The notes under the pieces were generated by a model, which did not search any database, was not told the origin of the DNA, and saw only the letters and a list, made by a program, of their open reading frames with translations. 64,000 bases of DNA, from contig OV884057.1 of the NCBI GenBank assembly GCA_930367215.1, positions 262,712,339 to 262,776,338 of the forward strand, written 5' to 3'. Position 1 is the first letter of the stretch; each line of letters opens with the position of its first letter. This DNA comes from Pollenia angustigena (Eukaryota; Arthropoda; Insecta; Diptera; Polleniidae). The position numbers and the translations under genes are program-made. Shown here piece by piece: positions 1 through 11,990 of the stretch.

Positions 1-1085
1 TTAAATTTTCATAATAATGACTTCATGAGTATTTTATCCTCATATTTTTAAATTTTCAATTTGTAATCCTAGCAAAAAGTGTTGTAAAATTTATTGTTAG
101 AGAAAACATTTTTACAAGACAACAAAAATTACGTGAGAAATTAAAAATTTTTCGGTGGCATTTAAATATTAAATTGATTTCGAGAACATAAATAATGTTC
201 GCTAACGATTTTTATTTGTTTTCGTGTAAAACAGGACGTGCTTATTCAAAATTCGCAAAAAGTATTCTATTGGAAAAGAAGAAAGCATCAGATGCATTTG
301 CCTTCGTTTCTTTTGCATTAGGATTTGCTAACTTATTTATCGTTGTTGGTTTTATGGGATTAACTTTTCTGTTTAACTCCTGATGTAAAGCAGATGATAG
401 TTATCGATTTGCTGCAGTTTACGGCGATTAAAATTTTAAATATGTATAATTTTTGTATTGATTGCCTTTTAAACATTCAAAAGGTGAAAGGTAAAATAGG
501 AATGTCAATCTTAAGGATGTTAAATGCAAATGTGATTCGGAATAAAAAATATTAGGGCGTTTCGAAATTTTTTATGTTCTTTTTTAAATATTTTCCAAAT
601 AACTTTTGTTAATATTAAATATAAAGAAAAGTGTTTTAAGAAACTTTTAATTAAAAGATACTAAAACAGCTGAAATTTCTGAAAGCAGAAAGACAAAACT
701 ATTAACCAAAAAAAGAATTACGCAGAGTTAACTATGAACCATCTAAACGTTTAAGTTATGAATGTTTCTAACAAATTGACTGTGATAAATCTAATGTTGT
801 CAGATTAATCAAATAATTTAATTACAATAAACTTTGCTGTACTACTTACAATAAACGATCGCTCTTTATAAAAGTCACTTAATATAAGCGAAGTTCAGTG
901 TATGGTCTTGCAAAAATGCAAAATTTCGTAGCTTTTTACGGGATTAAACAAAACAGCTAAATATTTTGCATTTGATCTTTTTGAAGACCATTTGCACCAA
1001 ACCCTTTAAAACAATTGTATTTCACAAACCGTTTGAATTTAATTGTTTGTTCATACTTTTCTATATAAAAATATCTTAAAGCTTA
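1..1085. other. AT-rich non-coding stretch
   Basis: No gene or repeat is recognised here. A 62-codon open frame at 195-383 (plus strand) has a hydrophobic C-terminal half, but nothing supports it as coding and frames of this size are frequent by chance in this sequence. Confidence 0.5.
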
Positions 1086-1570
1086 CACAGAAAAAATTAT
1101 TAGTAGTTTTTTATCAATCAAAAAAATTATTTAAAAAGTATTTAAATTTAATAAATGTGATAATTGAATCAATTATTTTTTTTTTGTTGAATGAAAATTA
1201 AAAATATAATTTTGATTTAATTAACATTTTAGTTGTTTTGAAATAAATTTTGAATTAATAAATTAATTAAATAACAAAAAATTATTTCGTTTAAAACAAA
1301 ATAATTCAAACTTGTGGAATTGTTGTTGGAAATTGTCGAAATCAATCAACACATTGTTTGAAACGGCAAAGTTTTTTTTAACATTTTTTTAATTAAATTT
1401 AAAAATATCATTTATTGAGAAAAAAACTATTCAAAATATTAAATTTTTACAATTTTTAGTAATCAATATAATCATTTTGGTAATAGGTGCAAAATCAACA
1501 AATGGGTTGCTTGATTATATGAATTTCGAACAAATTTGGTGATTAGAGACAATTTTTAATTTTTTCTGTG
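1086..1570. mobile_element. Short inverted-repeat element with TA target site
   Basis: The left end reads CACAGAAAAAATTA and the right end is its reverse complement. The dinucleotide TA flanks both ends (1084-1085 and 1571-1572). The interior is extremely AT-rich with no coding potential. TA duplication and a CAC start fit a Tc1/mariner-mobilised miniature element (known of that superfamily; assignment here is inference). Confidence 0.6.
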
Positions 1571-1572
1571 TA

Positions 1573-3062
1573 GTTCACAATCAAAAAAACATTTTCATTT
1601 GGTGTTCATTCATAATAGACCAACATTTTCTTTTTCAACCACACACATTTTGGATTAAGAAACCGTTTGCAAATTTTAGCCACAACAATATTTATTATAC
1701 CCTTCACCACAGGTGGAAAAGTGTATATATAAGTTTGTCATTCCGTTTGTAATTTCTACAATATTGATCTTAGACCCTATAAAGTATATATATTCTGGGT
1801 CCTTATGAGAAGAGAAGTTGATATCCGTCCGTCCGTCTGTCCGTCTTACGTTTGATATGTGTTTTCCGTAGACTTCAGACATGATAGCGGCTACGTTGTT
1901 TTACATTTATGTCACATATAGTCCACCATTTCTTGCTATTGAAATTCAGCCAGATCGGTCCAACAATGGCTGAGATATGACCAAAAAACCACGACTGCCT
2001 CTAATTTTTCCAAAAAATCCCTTGTGGTTGTTGTATTTGTATTACTTTTTTCTGTATATCTGGAGAACGGCAAGAGCCAAAGCTTTAAAATTAGGTACAA
2101 ACATTTAGGTTATAAATATACACCATCCTACAAAATGTGGGCGGGATTTTAGAAGTAGGCGTGGTACCTCTCATACAAAAAGTATTAAAAATTGTTTAAA
2201 AACCTGAATTTTTTGACTGTAATATGACCTATGGTTACGCCTTATATATCAGAAGATCGGAAATTTTAAATAGAAAATATTTTCTGAAAAACTCGGGAAA
2301 ATCGGTTCAGATACGAAAAAGTTATGACCAAAATATTAATTTTTTTTTGAAAAATACCCATTTTCAGGAACCATAGATCTTCCCGAGTCCACGTTTTATA
2401 GCCAAAATAACTGGCAAATTTCTTCTTTAACACGTCGGTATATAAATCTGTCAAATCGGTTAAGAAATAGCAGAGTTATGGCCAAAATACTGAATTCCCA
2501 AAAATTACTCTTTTTTTTATAATTAAGATTGTTTTTATACCCTTCACCGAAGGTCCTACACCCTATAAAGTATATATATTCTGGGTCCTTATGCATGTTT
2601 ACATATACTAGCATAATGCCCAATATGATTTTCGTTATCACCCTTCTTTATTATTTCATAATAAAAAATATTTACCAGTTATCGCTTTTTAAATTTCATT
2701 TATAATGAAGTTAGTATTGTAAATATGAATGTATATGTATATGTAAAAATTATTTAGTTGCTCTCTATTCTACTCGCACAATGGTGAAGGGTATATAAGA
2801 TTCGGCACAGCGGAATATAGCACTCTTACTTGTTTTTTTAAACATTTTGTTAAAATTTTCATTCAAAACTAAATAAAATTATTTTAAACGTCAGAAACAA
2901 TTTTATACAAATTGTTGCTGAGGTTAAAGTGGACTCAACTTTTTAGTTACATTTTTAAAAAAATTTTAGTTACATTTTTGTTCTAAAAATGAAAGGAAAA
3001 TATATGAAATACTTTGGGAAGAAAAAAAGATGAAAAACGAAATTGTTGTTTTGATTGTGAAC
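1573..3062. mobile_element. Element B (~350 bp), split by a later insertion
   Basis: The ends are inverted: GTTCACAATCAAAA at the left and TTTTGATTGTGAAC at the right, with TA on each side (1571-1572, 3063-3064). A second copy at 11637-11990 is contiguous and about 354 bp. Both share the stretches around 'ccacacacattt', 'cagaaacaattttatac' and 'gaaaggaaaatatatgaa'. Here roughly 1.14 kb of unrelated repeat (1697-2836) interrupts the element between its two halves. Confidence 0.65.
1697..2836 (+). repeat. Dispersed fly repeat A, inserted in element B
   Basis: It begins tatacccttcacc and ends near ggtgaagggtata followed by the 'gaatatagcactcttacttg' tail. Internal landmarks are 'ccctataaagtatatata' and a 'gtccgtccgtctgtccgtc' block at about 1828. 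A second start of the same repeat occurs at about 2536, so this is a composite of at least two copies. It resembles widespread fly non-autonomous repeats (INE-1/DINE-like or DNA-transposon derived); the exact superfamily cannot be set by eye. Confidence 0.6.
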
Positions 3063-3328
3063 TAAGCTTAATTGTGTAGAAATTTATAATTTTTCTCACA
3101 TAATTTTTCCAAAAAGTATTATTTACAATTTAAATTAATATGTTGTCTTTTAACCTAAATATTAAACGACTATAAACATTTCTTTTAATATTTAAATTGA
3201 AGTTAAAAGCAAACAATTTGCTCCAACTTACAGTCATGAGTTGATTTTTCTTTTTTAAATAAAAATAAGTAAGAGTGCTATATTCGGCTGTGCCGAATCT
3301 TTGATAACCTCCACCCACAGCTAGAATA

Positions 3329-3505
3329 TCGACCCCTTTGCGCGAAATTTTCGCATATGCCAATTTCTTTGAAATTGAGTTTTTGATGCAATCTTGTTCT
3401 ACATTCAAAGAAACGTCACCTGACAAAATATTGTAGGCGAACTCCACTTCAAAAATTGAATGTATGTTTTTACTTTGATATTGCAAGCGAAAGCAAAGGG
3501 GTCGA
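3329..3505. mobile_element. 177-bp inverted-repeat element, TA|TCGAC ends
   Basis: The left end TCGACCCCTTTGC is matched by GCAAAGGGGTCGA at the right, and TA flanks both ends. It is non-coding and inserted in repeat A. The terminal TCG is shared with four other element families in this window whose ends read TCGTC. Confidence 0.55.
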
Positions 3506-3890
3506 TATTTCAAACGTAAACTATAAGGGGAAGTGTTTTTTCTAGAGTTGACTTTTAATGGGGCCTATGGTAACTTATGGACCGATCTTTACGAAATTTA
3601 ACAATATGATTTCTCATATTGAACGAATTTGTGTCAAATCTTATATCAATCCGTGCAATATACCACACTTTCTGTTAGTTTTTGTAACAAAATTATGTGG
3701 TTCCACATTTGGTTCCACTTTCATCCTACTGAACCGATTTTGCTGGATTTCAACCCAAACAGCTTAGAATAACTACAAGCTTTTTGACACCAACATTGTA
3801 CTTTTCTTTTGAGGTTGTCAAAAGTGTGCGTGTTAACAACAGACGGACATATCTAAATCGACTTAGAATTACTCAAGGAGCGAGAATATA

Positions 3891-4139
3891 TCGTCGGTCT
3901 CATGTAGAAACGCCCTAACTCGATTTTTTTTCGAAATTGAGTTTTTTAGTGATTCCAATACATTTCCCACAAATACACCTCGTCAGAAAAATTGAATACA
4001 ATAGCATAAAAATATCAGTTTAACAAGCAATTGAAGAAGCCATTTTACATTATGATACATACAGTTTCTATTATGTTTTTGCCTTCTCCTGTAAAACTGC
4101 ATTTATGTGAGTTAGGGCCTTTCTACATGAGACCAACGA
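3891..4139. mobile_element. 249-bp inverted-repeat element, TA|TCGTC ends
   Basis: The left end TCGTCGGTCTCATGTAGAAA matches the reversed right end TCGTTGGTCTCATGTAGAAA. TA flanks both sides (3889-3890, 4140-4141). Removing the element and one TA restores '...gagaatatatgtact...', a natural continuation of the surrounding repeat, which supports the boundaries. No coding capacity. Confidence 0.7.
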
Positions 4140-4227
4140 TATGTACTTTCTGACGCATAGTAAAAAAGTTTCACACGGAATGACAAACTGAGTATACCCT
4201 CATTCACCACTAGTGACGGTGGAGGGT

Positions 4228-5519
4228 ATAAAAAAAGAAAAACATTAACAATCCACTTCCAAAACAATAAAAAAAACATAAAACTAATAATTTCCGTTTT
4301 TGTGCCGAAAATGCAGTTTTAAATGTTTTTGAATTGAATTCATATATTTTTTTGTCTTAACAGATACAAACAGAATATCCAGTCTCCATGGAAAAAATTG
4401 TTTAATTTACGGAAAAATTAATAACAAAAAACATCATCAACAACAAATGTGGTTTATATAAATAATAAATTATTTTAAAGTGATACACATACGAGGTCAT
4501 ATGCCAAATGTTGATTTTCAGAATTATATTTTACTTTTCGTTCTGTGACTTCAAAATTCATACTTGAATGCACGAAATGTAGACATACGGTTAGTCAGAT
4601 AAGCAGACACACCGACACATATGACTACGGAAACAAATTGTTCGCATACATTAACAAATTTTATTTCTTTTTATGGAATATTTTCTTAGTTTTTACTGCA
4701 AGCAGGGCAAATGTTTGGTTTTCCTTACCCAGGGGTATTTGATTTTTATACATTTCATTTTGTTGGGTTTTCTTACTCGTATGCAACTCTGAACAAACTT
4801 CGAAATTGTAAACATGTTGTTTTCATTGTTTATTGACTTTTGCTTTAAGGAAAAAAAAATTTTTTTTTTGAAGAAGCAGATATTTAAGTGTTGGATATTG
4901 TTGAATTTATTTAAAGATTTAGAGGAGTGATTGATGTCTATATAATAATTCAATAATCCAAATTTCTTTCAAAGAAAAACTAAGAGATTTAGTTCTTTCA
5001 AATTCATGTGGCATTTAGCAAATACGTACTTTAAAACATTTGTACCAATAATATCAAATATCAGGAAAGTACATTTCCTTATATCAGGAACCTGTTTGTT
5101 TTGTTGGAATTGCAAATATCGTATTGATTTTAATAAACTACTAACTTTTTGGTCCCGAAGCTGCTCGGGATTTTCCAAATAACAATTAAACACTGGAGAA
5201 TATTGTTAATAATTTGACCCCAGCGCTATCGACCGAATCAAAATTTTATCTGGAAACTTATCTTTGTTTGATAAATATATGTATTTTGTGAATTTCAGCC
5301 AAAACATGCTATAAATTAAAAACAATTTAATATTACGACAACAGCGCACCTATCGGAATTAAACTTAAGATAAACCTGGCTCCAGACTAAACTTACTTAC
5401 TGTCCAAGCTTGTTGTCAATCGGCCTAGCGGTTCTTGAGTTTAAGGAGCACATACACGGCACAAACGTTTTGATATACATATACAGATAATATAATTAAA
5501 AGGAATTTATTTTCGTTGT
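4228..5519. other. Non-coding, with a repeat tail near 5330-5470
   Basis: No gene seen. The segment 'caatcggcctagcggttcttgagtttaa' (about 5417-5445) followed by 'acatacacggcacaaacg' has the look of the 3' part of common insect dispersed repeats. A strong-looking minus-strand splice donor there (GTAAGTAAG) is therefore not taken as an exon boundary. Confidence 0.35.
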
Positions 5520-6045
5520 GTTCAACCCTCCGGTTTACGCATGTTTTGATTTTCCATACACATTGAAAAAAGGTTTGGCCAGACTCATGTGTACCACGAA
5601 GGGTTAAACAGTAAATGTGGACTCTTGCTTCTCATTCAGTTTATATTTTTGGTTAAATATGTACGTAAAATTTCTAAAGTAAAAACCATATCGGGCATGA
5701 TGTTGGTGTTTTATCATTCTACTTAAGTAACGGTTAAGTAAATCAATCATAATAACTTTTTCTTTCTAATTCCTTTTTTGGTTTTTTTAAGCACGATTAA
5801 AGTCAACTTTATAATAGTTGAATCAAGCGCATTTTGAGATTGATTCAATCTAAGTTTTACTTTAATGAATCTCTTTTTTGGATTATTTCAAGTACGAAAT
5901 CGGGATTGAATATGGATAATTTAAGTGTTTTGCGATTGAAAATCTGTACTTGAATCAATTTTTCTGTACTTCCGTACTCTCCGTACTATAAATACCGCTT
6001 CGGATTGATTTTAGTACGGATGGATTGATTTTTCTTTTGAGTGTT
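5520..6045. repeat. Dispersed repeat F, copy 1
   Basis: It shares 'ttcaaccctccggtttacgc', 'ctcttgcttctcatt', 'aaccatatcgggcatg', 'gagattgattcaatct' and 'aagtacgaaatcgggattg' with a second locus that is split into 51415-51655 and 54601-55045. It is rich in the motif 'gtac' near its right end and has no long open frame. Superfamily unknown. Confidence 0.55.
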
Positions 6046-6400
6046 AGTTTTTCGGGTTAACACCAAGTATAATGTTAATGGTAATGTTGCTCAGGTAGCT
6101 AAAGTGAGAAGACGGCTAGACTTTAACCAATTCGTCGCAGACAACTAGGTGACAAGGAACGTGGAACAATCACTAAGACTCAGCTGTTATTTTGCGATTT
6201 TATGATTAGCCAGCATAGAGGATGTTGGCACCATCAACACTAGGATCGGGCAAGGTGGCCCGATCTTAAGCGTTTTTATTACTGAAACTACAACAAATAT
6301 CGGTGTTACTGGTGCATTCTTAAATAAGTTCTCATGGAGGTAATGTGGTAATAAATTCATCGGTTTCGCTTTTATTAAATAAATGTTGTTGTTGTTGTTT
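6046..6400. other. GC-richer patch of unknown origin
   Basis: From about 6080 to 6290 base composition rises clearly above the surroundings, including 'gatcgggcaaggtggcccgatc' with an imperfect inverted repeat. Short open frames exist on both strands but none has a recognisable motif. It could be a decayed element or an old gene fragment. Confidence 0.3.
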
Positions 6401-6414
6401 TAATTTGGTCAACG

Positions 6415-6604
6415 TTTGTTGACCATATACATATGTCAAACCATTTCAAACTGTCATTTGCTTAAGCAATTTGCGAAACATTGCACATTTTAACGGAAGC
6501 AGATGTTTTTTGCTTGTGTGTTTGTTTATTTAAATGCATTTGAAGGGGTTTTCGTTTATTATTGAGAGTTGCTTAAGCTAGCTCATGCACATTGTAGTTA
6601 GGCC
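6415..6604. repeat. Repeat Q, copy 1 (truncated)
   Basis: It shares 'tgtcatttgcttaagcaa', 'gcgaaacattgcacatt', 'gcatttgaa...gtttt' and the end 'gcttaag...gctcatgcac...ttaggcc' with copies at 46785-47064 and 55438-55692. The left end seen in the other copies is missing or diverged. It is non-coding. Confidence 0.5.
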
Positions 6605-8507
6605 TTTAATGTTTGCTAAAAATTTCGACACATACATTTTATTTTGTAATTGCAACAGCTTAACACAAAAGAAATTCTCCCTCTTGTTTAAAACGGCAGC
6701 CAACCTGCGAAATGTGAAAAAAAGCATATATTTTGGGAAAAACTTGAAAAATATGCAAATGCATATTGTCTATGCAAAAAGCATAAAAACTTGTCCTGGT
6801 TATTATAATTTTAATAGTAAAAACAAATTTTGGCCTCTCCTGCTCTTAAGAGTAAAAAGTCATATCAAAAATAAAAACTTTTCTGTATAGTACACCTTTT
6901 ATTTCAAAATGCACGTGTTCAGAAAATTTCTAATAAATTCCTACTACAAAGATTTTATTTTAATTTTTATTCTACTCCTTTGGCCGTATTTTGCCAGTAA
7001 CAACTTTATACGAGTCTATCTACTACAGTCAAATAAAATATTAATGTTTCTACAAGTTGCACTCATAAATATTTGAAAAATGTAAGTGACTTGTTCGTTG
7101 GCTGAAAGAATGAAAACAAAAATAAAAACACTTATTAGTTTATTGCACTTTTTTTTAGCAATTTTTTTTATTTTTTATCATATTGTTAAGTTGAGTAGCA
7201 GTGAGATACAACACACTAAAAACTACCTACATTCATACGAACATAAGTGTCTACGTATTTATTCGTTACACTTCAGCTACTTTAAGCTGAAGTGTATTTG
7301 GAGGTATGAGTAAAATAAAATCTGCAAATACGTCAAAGTCAATGTAGATATTTGAGCGACAAGCAACATGGGCGTAAAGCGTCTTAAAGTCTACCGGGTT
7401 TTACTTTTTTGCTGCAGGAGCTGAGCTGCACACGCAATGTTTCAACTTGGAGGTCGTTGGAGTTTCTTTTTTGCTATTTTATCTTTTCCAGGTATTCAAA
7501 TAAAAACTAACATAGAAATAAGAAGAAGATGAAAAATTATTTTTTCGCTATAGGCAATTTTCCACTTGTAACCAGAGAGTGTTTGTAGTTCGAGCACAGA
7601 TGGAAAAAGTTATATGCATGTTGCAAGTTTTTTTTTTGTTTATTTAAAACTCCATTCAATCGTTTGTTATACAATAAACAGAATGTTTATGAAAGAGATT
7701 ACGAGTTTTTTTTTGTTTGTTAGTGGATTTTTTTTTAACGTAATTGTAAATAGTAAACATAGATTTTATTACGTTACGTACTTATTGTTGCAGGCAAATA
7801 AAAGGATTTGATTTGTTTTAACAAATAATAGAGGTTGTAATGAAAACTAAACAAGTTTTAAAGAACTGATTCAAAAAATTTTATGAACAATAAGACTTGG
7901 GATGCATTTTCTTTTATAAAAGGAACAAAATATTACAAAAACACAAATACACATTTTTAAAATAAAATCCCCTTGCAAGTTGCAACACTTTAATGACATT
8001 CTCTAAAGCTTATAAATACTTAAATAACTCTTTGAAGCTCTATCAAAAACAAAAACAAAGATTTATAATCGTTTAGGGAACTGGAAATTATAGTAAAAAA
8101 TTTATCAAATTTACACAACAGCACAATGAAAAAATTTAAAAAATTTTAAGTTTAACAAGATCATCAGCAAGTCAGAATAGAAAGAATGGAATATTTGTTG
8201 AGAATAAAAGAAGATTCACACACACACACACACATACATTCATTATAAATTTAGTCAGAGTCAACTGTTTAGCATTGCAAATGAATTAAGTATGTGGTAT
8301 TGTTTGGAGTTGGATGTATTTTTTGTGATACTCCATTCCACAAGCGCGTTGCACATTGTTTAAATTTACCTTACCCACCTATTTACCACAAAAATGAAGG
8401 AGTATTTCTCTTTCGCATTCATGTCCTAAGGGAATATTATTGGGAACATAAAAACAAACTGCTTCTTAACATTTCACATTAACACTTTGATCAACACTCG
8501 TACATAC
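6605..8507. other. Non-coding AT-rich stretch
   Basis: No gene is supported. Open frames of 65-101 codons occur (6585-6890, 7086-7313, 7614-7811) but are rich in F, K, N and I codons, as expected from AT-rich DNA. A short CA microsatellite is listed separately. Confidence 0.4.
8217..8234. repeat. (CA)9 microsatellite
   Basis: Nine perfect CA dinucleotides followed by 'tacattcatt'. Confidence 0.9.
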
Positions 8508-8609
8508 TTGAGCGAAACTTGTTGATTGTATCGTTGTCGTCGTCGTTGCCGCCAGCGCTGCTGATTTTTGTAAGATTCGAATCATTTGAAATTTCCTGAA
8601 GCCACAAAT
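8508..8609 (-). CDS. Possible internal coding exon, 102 nt
   Basis: On the minus strand a pyrimidine-rich acceptor (cgtatttttcag) is followed by 102 nt with one long open frame and then a good donor (GTATGT). The exon would start with two bases of a split codon and end with one, giving 33 full codons. The peptide includes LWLQEISNDSNLTKIS and then a GGNDDDND run. Base composition is higher in GC than its surroundings. A 102-nt exon with equal entry and exit phase could be skipped without changing frame. No family is recognised. The GAC-rich part could instead be a short tandem repeat in non-coding DNA, so the call is tentative. It lies on the same strand as the exon at 36067-36311, but the phases do not join directly, so at least one more exon would be needed between them. 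Confidence 0.4.
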
Positions 8610-9009
8610 CTGAAAAATACGAGGAGTACATTAAGAAATATACTTGCAGTATTCAAACAACTGTATTGCTGGAGGGGAAGTATAACGAAAAAAAATTAAG
8701 TACTTACATTATTTTTTTTTTTATTGAATACAAATCACAGCATAAATTACGCTAAAGTGATTTTTTTATTTCAACCATTATCAGGTGGCGGAAATCTAAC
8801 AATGACAATATGAATAAACTCAAAGGTTGATAGTAATTTATGCCACTAATTTCAATAGAGAACGTATTTACGTTTGCATTATGGCGAAAGGAAATCTAAA
8901 ATTTGCTTAACAAAGAATGCAAAATAAGTTTCTGGTGCCCAAAAAATATAAGTTTATTCTTAAAGAGTTCCCAAATTCACACACAAATTTTGAATCATTT
9001 AATCACCAT

Positions 9010-9370
9010 ACGAAATTGTATTAGAATCAGTTGAGTAGCTTCCATACAAATACCGCTCACGAAAACACCCTTTAATGCCACAACTTTCTTATACATATTG
9101 GTATGGATATAAAATGATGAAATACAAATCATGGCAAAATATAATGGTAGGCCCAGAATCGCCCCATATAAACCCCGTCCCTTAACTCACTTTAAGACGA
9201 ATAAATCTCATAAAGATGTTGATATCTAGACCATGTTTGGCACAAATAGCTTATACTAATATGATTCTTAACCTTAAAACCCAATTTTGTGTTGGTGGGT
9301 CCATTACTGGCCATACTGTGGTGCTTAGTATCATATGCTTGACCGACTATACTTTTTGGCTTGTTTTTGA
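9010..9370 (+). repeat. Diverged dispersed fly repeat (same class as 20520-21222)
   Basis: It contains 'agcttccatacaaata', 'tggtatggatataaaatgatg', 'ctcataaagatgttgatat', 'gttggtgggtccattactggccatactg' and ends '...gaccgactatactttttggcttg', in the same order as the better copy at 20520-21222. Confidence 0.5.
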
Positions 9371-9439
9371 TATGCCAATATTATTTAATTGTTAGATTCT
9401 TTGCTTTTAAATAAGGTATGAATATTGTTTTTTATGGCA

Positions 9440-9640
9440 CATATTTAACAGTTTTGTGGAGCATATTTAAACATTTTTACTGCTTATTTCATGTGCATAA
9501 AACACCATGTAAACCATAAAATGTTGCTCTCAAGAATAGAGTAATAACATTTTAATGTTATAATTGACCATAATATGGTCGGAGGCAACCACAATATGGT
9601 TGTGGCTTTTTTATAGAAGACATATTTGTCATGGAACAGA
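9440..9640. repeat. Decayed member of the 'atatggttg' inverted-repeat family
   Basis: It contains 'gaccataatatggtcgg', 'aggcaaccacaatatggttgtggc' and 'acatatttaa' motifs shared with the elements at 32970-33174, 45225-46183 and 49883-51199. Clear terminal repeats are no longer visible. Confidence 0.35.
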
Positions 9641-9844
9641 CTAATGCTGAGACGCCAAACGGCATACAATGGAATCTACTCTGAACAAAATATCTCAAGA
9701 AAATTTTTAAAAACACCGTTTATTTAACATAAGATTTTAATGCAACAAAATTTGTATTTGATTCAATAAAAATATTTATCAAAATTACACTTTGCAAAAT
9801 AAAACTCAATATTTATTAACGAAATAATTTAATATTTTTACATA

Positions 9845-10223
9845 TCGTCGCAGGAATTAAAGAACGCTGTAACTGACAAAACATAAAATATTCACCAGAG
9901 CCAAAAAACCTGTTTGAAAGAAAGTAGAAAAAAGTTCACATCAGAAAAACTATACAACTTAGGAACATGATTTTAAAAACGTATTTTTTTTTATTTTTTC
10001 TCGCTTTATATATTGGCTCTAAACATTTTCTCTCTAGTCTATTATTCCCGGTGATTCTGCGGCTTACATCTATTATTTTTTTTTTGCGTGAGTGAATTTT
10101 TTTTCATCATACAAATAAAGGACCGGAACCAATCGAAGCAGTATTTTTTCGGATAAAAATGTTGCAAAAAAACGCATTTTCGATTTTTTTGTTAGTTACA
10201 GCGTTCTTTAATTCCTGCGACGA
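9845..10223. mobile_element. 379-bp inverted-repeat element, TA|TCGTC ends
   Basis: A nearly perfect terminal inverted repeat of about 33 bp begins TCGTCGCAGGAATTAAAGAA at the left and is mirrored at 10191-10223. TA flanks both ends. The interior is non-coding. The terminal TCGTC is shared with the elements at 3891, 14059 and 52002, although the sequence behind it is different. Confidence 0.75.
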
Positions 10224-10225
10224 TA

Positions 10226-11630
10226 TAAACAAAAAAAGCATTTGAATCAAAGTAAAGTCAGAATTTATACTAATTTTGTCAGTTTTTTAATATTTTTGTC
10301 CATTAATTCAAAAATGTTGGGCAACATTTTTTTATTGGCTCAAAAAACTTGTTTGTTGACTAAAAATTCAATAACTATACCTAGAAACATTTTTATCAAT
10401 ATGTACCATAAAAATCGTCATCGCAGAAGTATCGAAAAAGCTACGAAAACACTCTATCAGCGCAGGTAAAATACGTCGTAAGATCAATATCAGGAAGACC
10501 AAAAAAAAAGGCATAAAAGAGAGTATGTTAAGATCTAGACGATTTTTTTGAACACGAGCGCAAAACGAATTCGTTTAGCTGACATTTAAAACAAAGACAA
10601 ATTTTGAAACTGAGTTTCGCGTTCATCATCAAAAACAGGCAGTGGCAAGGGCATGACACAAGATGACACAAGAGGCGACCAGAATTCGATATCGGATTAA
10701 CAAATCACCAAAGACAAAAATCAGGCCAGAAATAAGCAATGAATAACGATATGCAATATGCGATCGGACTACAAACGCCAACGTTATGTACAAGAAACTA
10801 AAAGGGCGATCCAGAGGCGTGGCCAAAAATCAAAAAAACTATTTCTGGAATTGTTTTCAACTAATCTTTAATCCCAGGGAGTGACTAGCTCAACTTTTTT
10901 TCGAACCACCTTTGTGATCAAAATCCGATACCATTTTTTTTTTATTTCAAAACCATATTAATTTTTTTGTTTATTTTACACTTTTTACCTATTCAAAAAT
11001 ATCTGACTTGCAAATTGCATTTGTTAAAAAAACAATGGCATGATGAATTAATGCATAAATTTATGCAAAAATGTACGAACAAATAATGTATGCAAAATAA
11101 AATAAGCGAAGAAAAAGGTGTTTTTCCTAAGGAAAATAAAGCTGTTGATGTTTGCAGAAGCAAACCACTTTCGAGGACCGTTGCAAAGGGAGTACTTCAC
11201 ATATTAAAGGTCATACATAAGCTTTTTTAATATTTAAAAAAAAAAAACTTAAGAATATTTAAAAAATGGAACATAACATTCATAGGAACACCGTTTAGTT
11301 TTATTTTAACCAAAAAACACGGCACGTTACATTCATATCTACCTGCTGTCGTGCTATTTTGTGAACTTTTTGGTAAAGAAATGGTTGGTTTAAAAATTTT
11401 TGTTCATATGTGTTTAATATTAAATTAAAAATGGTTTTTCTTCTACCGAGAATTTTCAAATTTTGAGTTAATACCCTCTTTATGATCAAGTGCGATATGT
11501 ACTTCCTTTTTAAGCAAATGTATTGTTTTTGTTCTTAAATGTCACTGTTAGAGATAACTTTTTTGTGCGTTTTACTCAGTAAATACGTATTTGGGAGTTT
11601 TTAACTAACGCAATATTTTTTGAAACCTAA
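10226..11630. other. Non-coding; possible decayed element at 10380-10870
   Basis: The 10380-10870 part is less AT-rich and reads with many short Lys/Arg/Gln-rich frames broken by stops, which could be an old transposon coding region, but no diagnostic motif could be read. The rest is AT-rich with nothing recognisable. Confidence 0.25.
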
Positions 11631-11636
11631 AGCTTC

Positions 11637-11990
11637 GTTCACAATAGGCAGCAATTTTTTACTGGCGTTCATAATAAAGCAACAATTTTTTTTCGCGACC
11701 ACACACATTTTTAATAAAGAACCCGTTTCCAAATTTCGCCCAGAATAATATGACGTATTTATTATTATTTGTTGGAACATTTTGTAAAAAAATTTATTCA
11801 AAACTAAATAAAATTTTTTTTTTACGTCAGAAACAATTTTATACAAATTGTTGCTGAAGTTATAGTTGACTCAACTTAAAAAAAAAAATTTTGTTACAGT
11901 TTTGTTTGAAAAATGAAAGGAAAATATATGAAATACTATGGGAAGAAATAAGATAGAAGAAAAAACAAAATTGTTGCTCTGATTGTGAAC
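11637..11990. mobile_element. Element B, uninterrupted copy
   Basis: It starts GTTCACAAT and ends GATTGTGAAC. It matches both halves of the copy at 1573-3062 and shows no counterpart of the 1.1-kb block there, so it serves as the empty site for the insertion of repeat A. Confidence 0.65.

Larger units (their letters stand above)
3264..4227 (-). repeat. Dispersed fly repeat A, reverse orientation
   Basis: It opens with the reverse complement of the tail of repeat A ('gagtgctatattcggc') and closes with 'ggagggtata', the reverse of the tataccc start. With 1697-2836 it makes a tail-to-tail pair. Two younger inverted-repeat elements sit in it, at 3329-3505 and 3891-4139. A 127-codon minus-strand open frame over 3130-3513 lies across repeat and insertion boundaries and is not a gene. 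Confidence 0.6.

Noticed and set aside
5395..5470. Strong minus-strand donor (GTAAGTAAG) with an open frame before it
   Set aside because: The segment reads like the 3' part of a common dispersed insect repeat rather than a unique exon.
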